NCBI GenBank assembly: GCA_027886925.1
Contig: JAPCJN010000001.1
Span: forward strand, 40,443-68,146
Reading direction: 5' to 3'
DNA: 27,704 bases
From: Nitrososphaerota archaeon
GTDB lineage: Archaea; Thermoproteota; Nitrososphaeria; Nitrososphaerales; UBA183
The notes under the pieces were generated by a model. It had not been told where the DNA came from. It worked only from the letters and a program-made list of their open reading frames with translations, and did no database searches. Below are positions 16,891-23,595 of this stretch, piece after piece. Both the position numbers and the translations under genes were made by a program. How positions within the stretch are numbered: the stretch's first letter is position 1; the number at the start of each line of letters is the position of its first letter.

Positions 16891-17436
16891 ATGACCCTGC
16901 ATATGGGCAGGATAAGCCGCGTGACCAGCGCGATTATCTCGTTGCTGGTTTCGGTTGGGACGATCCTATTCCTCTATGGCTATCTCGCTCCTTTTGGTCT
17001 CTCGCCGTCGATCCTCGGACCACAATATGCACAGATGCTTTCCTACCAAGGCTCGAGCCCCTACACCGCCCTCGTGCCAGGTGGCGCCGTAGGCCTGGTT
17101 CTCTTCACCGTCCTCTCGAGGGTCGGATCTATCACAAGCGCCGTCACCTCTCCGAGCATGTCGTCACCGGAACAAATTATGCGCCGGATGAACTTCCCCA
17201 ACATGATGAGCATGCAGGGCGGCATGCCGGCGTCGCTTCCTCCTGACATCACGAAATCGCAACTCGTCGTGCTCAGGTGCTATAGGCAAGGATACAAGAA
17301 GCCGAAGGACATAGGCAAGTCCCTTTCCATGGACAGCAAGGAGGTTGAAAAAGAGGCCCAGACGCTCGTGGCCAACGGCTACCTCACCAAGGACAGCAAA
17401 CTGACCAGCAAAGCCATGGAACTTCTTGGAAACTGA
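16891..17436 (+). CDS. Membrane-anchored protein with C-terminal winged-helix-like domain
   Basis: The protein has 181 residues (177 if started at ATG 16903, which the promoter spacing favours). It has two N-terminal hydrophobic segments (about 13-35, and a second around ALVPGGAVGLVLFTVLS), a Met/Pro/Ser-rich linker (NFPNMMSMQGGMPASLPP), and a C-terminal 65-residue domain reading SQLVVLRCYRQGYKKPKDIGKSLSMDSKEVEKEAQTLVANGYLTKDSKLTSKAMELL. That domain has the helix-turn-helix plus wing pattern of winged-helix regulators. It may be a one-component, membrane-tethered regulator. It is a separate transcription unit from the winged-helix/membrane pair just upstream. Confidence 0.75.
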   Translation: MTLHMGRISRVTSAIISLLVSVGTILFLYGYLAPFGLSPSILGPQYAQMLSYQGSSPYTALVPGGAVGLVLFTVLSRVGSITSAVTSPSMSSPEQIMRRMNFPNMMSMQGGMPASLPPDITKSQLVVLRCYRQGYKKPKDIGKSLSMDSKEVEKEAQTLVANGYLTKDSKLTSKAMELLGN

Positions 17437-17608
17437 TATCAGCCTTACCAGGGCCATATGACAAAAGCGGTCTTTTTCGCACAAAGAAGATTGCGAGTCG
17501 ATTGCCCGAGAACCCTGACAAGGAACTAGTCCGACGAAGCTGCCGCACCGCCCCCAAGGCTACCCCTGACGCCGAGCCTGTCGAAAGTCCAAAATTCACG
17601 ATGCGGGT

Positions 17609-17634
17609 CCGCGGCTGATGAGGACATCAGAGCC
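17609..17634. terminator. Hairpin in convergent intergenic region
   Basis: CTGATG and CATCAG form a perfect six-base stem around AGGA, extended by CGG/CCG with a bulge. It lies between the convergent membrane-regulator and metallophosphoesterase genes, about 60 bases before the latter's stop. A five-T run at 17472-17476 just after the plus-strand gene is the more likely archaeal termination site for that gene. Confidence 0.35.
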
Positions 17635-17693
17635 GAAGGTGCACGAAAGGGCTTTCTCTTCAGAGGCGGCGACCAGTACTCACATGAAGGGCA

Positions 17694-18473
17694 TCAGAAG
17701 TCGGCCCTTTCTGTGATTTCTTGTCCTTCGAAGACGAACAGCCGGGGCTTTCCGCTCTCAAGTCGGACATAGGTGTTGTGGATCGAGGCGGTGGTCACCC
17801 ACGAGCCCGTGTTCGCGACGTTCCCGGCCTTGTTCAGGTACGGCCTGTGCGTGTGACCGAAGACGAGTACTTCGCCTGGCATCACGCTGGCGCCTGCCTT
17901 CTTCTCCACACCTTTATCCTTGAGCCTCTCAATAGGGTCCAGCATCAGCTGGTCGGCAGCTTTTCGCATGCCTCCCCTCCTGAACATCGCTGAGAGGACG
18001 TGTCCGAGGTCGCTCTTGTCGCGGCCCAGGGCGGCCCAGATGTTGTTGTCGCGGTCGCCCTTCTGGTCAGACATGGCATGGCAGAGAGACTCCATGAAGT
18101 GCGGCCTCTGCATCTCGTCGAACTCGTAGCCATGCAGGAACCTGACGGTGACGCCGTCCTGCTGGAGCGAGAGGTCTTTTATGAAACTGATGGGGTATGA
18201 GTGGCCTTGCAGCTTGAGGACATGGTAGTCGTGGTTCCCCGCGATGTAGTGGACCTTCATCTTCTGCTGGAGAAGTATGACCTTGTCGAAGGTGTCCTTG
18301 TTCTCGAGGAAGACTCCGGACGCGTCCCTCCTCCACATGTCCACGACGTCCCCGAGGAGGACCAGGTCAGTGACGCTAGGGTCACCCTGAAGCTGGTCGA
18401 GGAAGCGGTTGAAAGCCGCCTTGTCTACGTTCTCCGCCCCTAGGTGCTGGTCTGATACCGCTACTATTGTCAA
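17694..18473 (-). CDS. Calcineurin-like metallophosphoesterase
   Basis: The 259-residue protein shows the full set of dimetal motifs: D8-x-H10 (SDQHLG), GDVVD (41-45), GNHD (79-82), H114 in HGYEFD, and GHTH (206-209). The closest general type is the LpxH-like branch (UDP-2,3-diacylglucosamine pyrophosphatase family), but archaea have no lipid A, so the natural substrate is unknown. Start TTG 18473 has GGGAGGG about 10 bases upstream. It lies 117 bases downstream of Bax1 on the same strand, which makes cotranscription with the XPB-Bax1 unit possible and a nucleic-acid-related substrate conceivable, but that is inference. Confidence 0.88.
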   Translation of the reverse strand: MTIVAVSDQHLGAENVDKAAFNRFLDQLQGDPSVTDLVLLGDVVDMWRRDASGVFLENKDTFDKVILLQQKMKVHYIAGNHDYHVLKLQGHSYPISFIKDLSLQQDGVTVRFLHGYEFDEMQRPHFMESLCHAMSDQKGDRDNNIWAALGRDKSDLGHVLSAMFRRGGMRKAADQLMLDPIERLKDKGVEKKAGASVMPGEVLVFGHTHRPYLNKAGNVANTGSWVTTASIHNTYVRLESGKPRLFVFEGQEITERADF

Positions 18474-18590
18474 GTCCCATTACCCTCCCGGATGCTACAG
18501 GTAGGGTTTCCTATCGGAAATTGCCGCTTTCGTTTGCTTCTCAGCCTCGATGTTTTCCACGGTTCTCATCGCACTAAAAAACTTCTTCAG

Positions 18591-20252
18591 TCACACCGCT
18601 TTCTTGGGCAGAGTCGCCGTCGCGCCGACCATCTTCGATATCCTGACCTTGTCCATCTCCATGCCCTCCCAGATTGAAGTGTAACCCAGAGCTTCTAGCA
18701 CCTTGCTTCCTTGCTCCTCCACGCCCGAGCCCTTCACTATCTCAAGGGCATCGATGAGCCTCTCGACGCCCTTCAGCTTCTCGTCGATCTCCCCGAGCTT
18801 GGCCCTCGAGACGAACAAGCGGTCGCTCACCCTCACGTATCCCTCGGGTTTGAAATCCTTCAGCGCCACCTTGGCTGACGCCACCGCGACGCCCTTCTGA
18901 CCGGCGATCTCCTCGATGCTGACGACGTCTCCACTTAGCGTGAAGACTTCGGTCTCGAGCTTTTGGACCTGTTCGAGAACGACCGACGCTTCCCTCTCCC
19001 TCAGATGATCGATTATCGGTTTCAAAGGCACCTCTCTCTTGTAATAGAGCACGAGCGCCTTTCCCCTGAGCCTCTCGAGCTTCGAGCACGCCAAGCTCTC
19101 GTCCGCCGCGATTATCAAGTCAACGCCCGCAAGCGAGCCGAGCTTGCTTACCTTCCTCGCGATGTACTCTGGCGTCCAAAAGCCGACGATCTCAAGGTAG
19201 ACCTTCATGCCATCCTTCTCGAAGCTAAAGTCCGGGATCAGTACGTGCGTGCCGGCTACAAGTGGCTCGGGCTCCCTCCTTAACGCCCATCCGGTGTCAT
19301 AGGAGAGGAACGCCCTCGCGAACTTCTCCTCGGTCGAGCTGTCAAAGAGCAGGCCGCCCCGAGTCTGTTGCTGTTGTCGTCGTCGATCTTCTCCGAATGC
19401 CCCGTGCACGGGCCCAACATTCATGATGAGGCCCTTGAGCTCCTCACTGCTGGCTTCGAAGCTGTAGACCTTCCCTCCGCTGGCCCTCGCCAGTATCTCC
19501 GCCTTGATGCTCCAAGAGTCTGCCGCAGCTATCTGCGGCAGGAGCTTCGCGATGGATGTCCCATATCGCTCGGTCATCTTGAATAGCGAGAGTGGGCCAT
19601 CGAGGGAGACCTTGAATTCTCCTCGTCGTCGCACCTCTTCCTGATCTCCGACGGATTGCCTCTCCACCGAGTAGATCAGGCCGAGCCGCTTTACGTCCCT
19701 GAAGATGTTCTTCCAGTTCCCGGAAGCCGAGAATTCGACCCTCAGCGACTTGAAGAGCAGCGTCTGGGTTACGGAGAGGTTGTAGTACTTGAGGAGGACG
19801 TCGGGGCCGGGGAGCCGCTCGAACTCCCTCAGAATCAGTTCGTCCTCTATGTCGCTGAAGAGCGTCCTCTCTAATGCCTCGGCCGAGATGCCCAGTGCCC
19901 GGGAGACATTCTGAAGGATGATGCTCCTCTCCTCTTGTGTCGTCGCCCTGGCCTTGCTCGCTTCCTTGAAGACTGCCTTTCTGGCCTGCACCGGGGACAA
20001 CGCACTATCGGCTTCGAACGTGCACCTCCTTTCGAGCAGGGTCGAAAGCCCTCTCACCAGCTTGAAGTCGTTTCCTTCGTTCTCCACCTCCTTCAGCCTC
20101 TCGAGGAGCTCCTCCTTCCTCTTTCCCACCATCTCCATGTAGATGCCTGTGACCTTCTCGGCGAGGGCCACTGTCCCCGCGTCAAGGGTGACGTAAGCGG
20201 GCTGGATTCTCCCCCCCGAGATCTTCGCCCGAAGGAGGTTTGATGAGAGCAA
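18591..20252 (-). CDS. Bax1 (DUF790) XPB-partner endonuclease
   Basis: The 553-residue protein matches the archaeal Bax1 family, the structure-specific nuclease that binds XPB. The N-terminal part is helical and mixed. The nuclease core lies about 305-370: STEEKFARAF, REPEPLVAGTHVLIPDFSF with D341, VYLEIVGFWTPEYI with E354, and K367. This acidic/Lys arrangement is the PD-(D/E)xK type. The C-terminal 150 residues hold a helix-turn-helix-like region (SIEEIAGQKGVAVASAKVALKDF). Start TTG 20252 is 24 bases after the XPB stop. In studied archaea XPB and Bax1 form a helicase-nuclease machine for DNA repair, and the operon arrangement here is the usual one. Confidence 0.92.
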   Translation of the reverse strand: MLSSNLLRAKISGGRIQPAYVTLDAGTVALAEKVTGIYMEMVGKRKEELLERLKEVENEGNDFKLVRGLSTLLERRCTFEADSALSPVQARKAVFKEASKARATTQEERSIILQNVSRALGISAEALERTLFSDIEDELILREFERLPGPDVLLKYYNLSVTQTLLFKSLRVEFSASGNWKNIFRDVKRLGLIYSVERQSVGDQEEVRRRGEFKVSLDGPLSLFKMTERYGTSIAKLLPQIAAADSWSIKAEILARASGGKVYSFEASSEELKGLIMNVGPVHGAFGEDRRRQQQQTRGGLLFDSSTEEKFARAFLSYDTGWALRREPEPLVAGTHVLIPDFSFEKDGMKVYLEIVGFWTPEYIARKVSKLGSLAGVDLIIAADESLACSKLERLRGKALVLYYKREVPLKPIIDHLREREASVVLEQVQKLETEVFTLSGDVVSIEEIAGQKGVAVASAKVALKDFKPEGYVRVSDRLFVSRAKLGEIDEKLKGVERLIDALEIVKGSGVEEQGSKVLEALGYTSIWEGMEMDKVRISKMVGATATLPKKAV

Positions 20253-20276
20253 TTGTTGTTCCGACTATCCTTCTTC

Positions 20277-21749
20277 TTACTCGACCGAATCCTCGCCTTC
20301 GTCCAGGAACTCATTTGTGATTTCTTGAGCATCGTCTGGGACGCTTGGGTCTTGCTCTCCCGCTTGCCCTTTCTTTTTCTCGCGGTCGTTCTTTCCTTCT
20401 TTGCTCTTCGTCCTCCTGTTGCTCGTCCTGGTCTCCGAGGTGTCCTTCGACACGAGCTCGATCAGCCTCGCCTGTCCCTTCCCCTCGCTCTTCCTCAGCA
20501 GCCTCCCGAGGCGCTGGATGAACTCCCTGGAACTGCCTGTCCCGCTCACAATGACGCCGACCGAGGCCTCCGGGACATCGATTCCTTCGTCGAGCACCTT
20601 CGAGGTCACGATAGCCCTATAGCTGCCTTCCCTGAAGTCCTTCAGGACGTCGAACCTCTCCTCCTTGCCCGTGTTGTGGGTTATGAACGGGACGAGGAAT
20701 CTCCTCGCTATCTTGTATGCGAGGTCGTTGTGCTGCGTGAATATCAAGACCCTCTCGTCCGGATTCGAGCGCAATATCTCCTCGAGCCTGTCGAGCTTCG
20801 CCTCGGAGTTGAACGCGATAGACAACGCCCTGTTCCTAGCGAGGAGGGCCTGCCTCGCCTGGGGATCCCTCGAACTCCTCATTATGAACCTCTGGAAAGC
20901 TATCGGCGTATTGAGCCATATCCTGTTCTCGTCCAGATAGCGCGTGAACATCTTGTAATTCCTCTCGTATTCTATTTTTTCGTCCTGAGTGAGCTCGACA
21001 TTGACCTTCTCCAGTCGAAAGTCGGAGAGGTACCTCCCCGCGAGGTCCTCTGACTTGAGCCTATAGACCACTCCCCCGATCAGCCTCGGAACCTCGAGGT
21101 GAAGCATATCCTCCCTCTCATAGGTCGCTGTGAGCCCCATCCTATAAGGTGCGGTGAACATCTCGGCTATCTGCCTGAAGCTCTCGCCGGGGAGGTGGTG
21201 CACCTCATCGAAGATCAGGAAGCTGAACCTATTGCCGAGCTCCCCGGCCCTGATGAAGGCAGAATCGTAGGTGCATATCGTAACCGCCCGGACCGTGTTC
21301 TCGCCCCCTCCGTATACGCCGACCTCTGTGCCCATTTCCTCCTCGATCCTCTTCCTCCACTGCTCAAGAAGGTCCAGCGTCGGGACGACGACGATCGCGG
21401 GCTTGTTCACAAGCTCGATCGCCTTCATCGCGATAACGGTCTTCCCCGCGCCGGTCGGCAGGACGATGACCCCCCGCCTCCCGGCCTTGTCCCATGCGTC
21501 CAGCGCCCTCTTCTGGTACCCCCTCATGGCTACGGTCCTGCTCTTCAGCTCGGGACAGGGAGGAAGGTCTTCGACTCCGTCCTTGATTGCCGAAAGCTCG
21601 CTCCTCGTCAGGAACTCCAATATCTCTCGGTAGTAGAGAGATTGCGCCCTGAATGCTCGGACCCTTGTGTCCCAGGTCGAGTAGGGGACTTTGGCGTCGC
21701 TCCGAATCAGGAGGGTTCCCTTGTCATAGGAGAGGTAGGTAGGCTGCAC
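20277..21749 (-). CDS. XPB/Ssl2-type superfamily 2 DNA helicase
   Basis: The 490-residue helicase has Walker A LPTGAGKT (97-104), Walker B DEVHH (181-185), motif III LTATYERED with the RED element characteristic of XPB (211-214), and motifs V and VI VLDEGIDVPEA and QRLGRLLRK. The N-terminal 70 residues form the compact damage-recognition-type domain of archaeal XPB. The final 60 residues (from about 428) are an unusually charged, disordered-looking tail rich in Lys, Glu, Asp and Ser. GTG 21749 is the only start; TGA lies in frame 27 bases upstream. It precedes Bax1 by 24 bases and is presumably cotranscribed. Confidence 0.94.
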   Translation of the reverse strand: MQPTYLSYDKGTLLIRSDAKVPYSTWDTRVRAFRAQSLYYREILEFLTRSELSAIKDGVEDLPPCPELKSRTVAMRGYQKRALDAWDKAGRRGVIVLPTGAGKTVIAMKAIELVNKPAIVVVPTLDLLEQWRKRIEEEMGTEVGVYGGGENTVRAVTICTYDSAFIRAGELGNRFSFLIFDEVHHLPGESFRQIAEMFTAPYRMGLTATYEREDMLHLEVPRLIGGVVYRLKSEDLAGRYLSDFRLEKVNVELTQDEKIEYERNYKMFTRYLDENRIWLNTPIAFQRFIMRSSRDPQARQALLARNRALSIAFNSEAKLDRLEEILRSNPDERVLIFTQHNDLAYKIARRFLVPFITHNTGKEERFDVLKDFREGSYRAIVTSKVLDEGIDVPEASVGVIVSGTGSSREFIQRLGRLLRKSEGKGQARLIELVSKDTSETRTSNRRTKSKEGKNDREKKKGQAGEQDPSVPDDAQEITNEFLDEGEDSVE

Positions 21750-22098
21750 TCCACTTGCCCAATTTCCTGCTTGTCATTTAGTCTTTGCCGATGTGAATGG
21801 AAAGTGGTTAGAATTATCTGACAGGTGGTTTCTTCTTTTTTGGAACGCTTGTCACAGGCGATGTCAACTTCCCTTGTCCTCGGCATCCTTGGAGGAACGA
21901 CTTCCAAATAAGCATTACAATTCCATTCAGAAAGGAGGTTCTTGCAAGGTCAATAAGGAACAGCCGAACCATGGGCTCCGGACCTTCCGCTCCGATGGCA
22001 AGTTTTCAGCGATTCGTTGGCTGCGGGCGTTTGGGCGCGGCGATTGGATACCGAGGAAATGGCCGGCATCCTTTCTTACTCACCAGCCATTGAAGACC
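21750..22098. other. Intergenic region upstream of XPB, no gene seen
   Basis: These 349 bases lie between two minus-strand genes. A 104-codon plus-strand frame (21793-22107) has no protein character. The AT-richest part, near 21809-21840 (GATAATTCTA and an A/T-rich run), is a poor candidate promoter for XPB because it is about 60 bases away. I see no RNA gene. Confidence 0.35.
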
Positions 22099-23172
22099 TC
22101 AGCTTGACAGCACGAGCTTTCCATCCTGAACAAGAATTCTCTCCGCGACGGAGAGATTCCCCCTCCTTACAATCCCCCACAGGCCGAAACCGCCGAGTGC
22201 TATTGCTCCCGAGACCATTCTGTCCTGGCCGTTCTCGTACCTCATCGAGGGATTGATGCCCACATTGATCGAGGAAAGAATCCGTTTCTCGGGCTGAATC
22301 GCTTCCACCAGCTCGGTGAGCATCTTCGATGAGCCGCGGCTCTTCCATCTAACAAGCTTACCACCCTCGAACTCAAGCTTTGCATCATTCATGAGGCCCA
22401 GCCGCGTCACCGACGGCGAGAGCGCCACAGAACCCTTTCCCGATGTCGGATCGACCTGCTTCGAGACGTTTCCTGGCGGAACGTAGGTCATGTTGTAACC
22501 TCCTTCAACGTCTTTTTCGTCCACGATTCCGTCGTCGACTTCTAGGTCGCCCTTCAGCGCAAACTCGAGCTTCCCAGCCCTCGTCAGTAGTGTCGCCTGA
22601 GCTCCATCCTTCAGAGCTTGCCCGATGGCCCTTCCACTATAAGAGATGCTTGGAAAGTCCGCAAGAGCGGCTTTGAGCTGGTGACGGACGATCTCCTCCG
22701 GCCTCTTTCGATAAAGCCTCGCGTATTCCTTCCCAACGTAGCCAAAAGGGAACCTCGCGCCCCTCAATCTGGCCTTCTCGGCCGCTTCATACCAGGAATG
22801 GTTATACTTCGTCGAATCGGTAAACTCCTGACGCGACAGACGCGGAGAATAGGCGCCTAGGGGCGGACCCGGAATGAAGACATAGGCGTCGGAACCTGCA
22901 AGGAGGTTGTGTTCGTGCTTCCCCATGCTCCCGAGAATATCCTTCGGAGTGACCTTCACGCCTTCGATGTAGGCTGACTCGTCCTCGAGAATCACGATTG
23001 GAATCGCCCCGATTCTTCGGGCCTCCACGACCAGCCGCCGGGCGAACGGAAGACCGTTGTTCCAGGTCTCTATGGTGAGCGTCTCCCCTTTCTTCATGCG
23101 AAGGGACTCCGAAAGAACTTTCCTTGCGACCTTTTCGTAAAGCGCCTCGTCAGGGCTCAAGGTGATGCGCAA
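22099..23172 (-). CDS. M29-like aminopeptidase homologue, probably catalytically degenerate
   Basis: The 357-residue protein has the overall plan of family M29 aminopeptidases (AmpS/aminopeptidase T type): an N-terminal EKVARKVLSESLRMKKGETLTIETW-like Rossmann start, a middle DLEVDDGIVDEKDVEGGYNMTYVPPGNV block and the C-terminal INVGINPSM region. In active members the C-terminal half supplies two Glu, two His and one Asp as metal ligands (GE, HIALG-type and HxD motifs). Here the corresponding places read SSINVGINP, SGAIALGG and LSVAERILV, so most ligands seem absent. It may be a non-catalytic or altered member. The start is TTG 23172. It is monocistronic or leads into the 349-base gap before XPB. 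Confidence 0.75.
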   Translation of the reverse strand: MRITLSPDEALYEKVARKVLSESLRMKKGETLTIETWNNGLPFARRLVVEARRIGAIPIVILEDESAYIEGVKVTPKDILGSMGKHEHNLLAGSDAYVFIPGPPLGAYSPRLSRQEFTDSTKYNHSWYEAAEKARLRGARFPFGYVGKEYARLYRKRPEEIVRHQLKAALADFPSISYSGRAIGQALKDGAQATLLTRAGKLEFALKGDLEVDDGIVDEKDVEGGYNMTYVPPGNVSKQVDPTSGKGSVALSPSVTRLGLMNDAKLEFEGGKLVRWKSRGSSKMLTELVEAIQPEKRILSSINVGINPSMRYENGQDRMVSGAIALGGFGLWGIVRRGNLSVAERILVQDGKLVLSS

Positions 23173-23595
23173 ACAACAGAAGGGCGTAGTTAAGGGTACG
23201 GGTTACGGGACGAACTGCGCGCTACTGCGGCATAGTCTCTCGGTCTCATTCCGACAAGGTAAGCAACGACACACCGAAACATGACAGGAATCAACCATAC
23301 GACTTGGAATTCGTGCAAATTGAACCCATTTCGTCCGTTTCGTCCTACAGGATTCGTGACAAATTCCATTTTGGCCGACATGATTAATCCTGACTCGGTG
23401 GAATCACGGAAATTTGGGCGCCTAGCTTTCTCATCTAGTTTGGGACGTGCGTGATGTTGCTGGCGTTCGCGACCACTGACCTACAATTGCCCCGAGACGC
23501 GCATAATGGCTACCAAGTACGCTTATTGTCGACAAACATGATATATCTGCAGAATGGCTATATGATGCGCTGATTCTCGGAAAAAACGAGAAGGT
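23173..23595. other. Promoter region of the first PQQ dehydrogenase
   Basis: This 423-base region lies between the divergent M29-like and PQQ genes. Its right third (23506-23580) holds the duplicated element described separately. The left part has no convincing gene; a 63-codon minus frame at 23190-23381 lacks domain character. Confidence 0.45.
23506..23580 (+). repeat. Imperfect 27-base direct repeat (period 48) in PQQ gene 1 promoter
   Basis: Two related 27-base units start at 23506 and 23554. Both begin ATGGCTA and end in CGCTkATTsTCGr (CGCTTATTGTCGA and CGCTGATTCTCGG). The TATATGAT core at 23559-23566 lies between the two CGCT-ATT-TCG blocks, about 30-36 bases before the predicted start codon, as expected for a TATA box. 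The same architecture at the same spacing precedes PQQ gene 2. Confidence 0.7.

Noticed and set aside
17694..18473. Assignment as LpxH (lipid A synthesis)
   Set aside because: The context is archaeal and no lipid A genes are present; only the metallophosphoesterase superfamily is supported.
21793..22107. 104-codon plus frame in the XPB upstream gap
   Set aside because: Irregular composition, no domain, no promoter or ribosome binding site.
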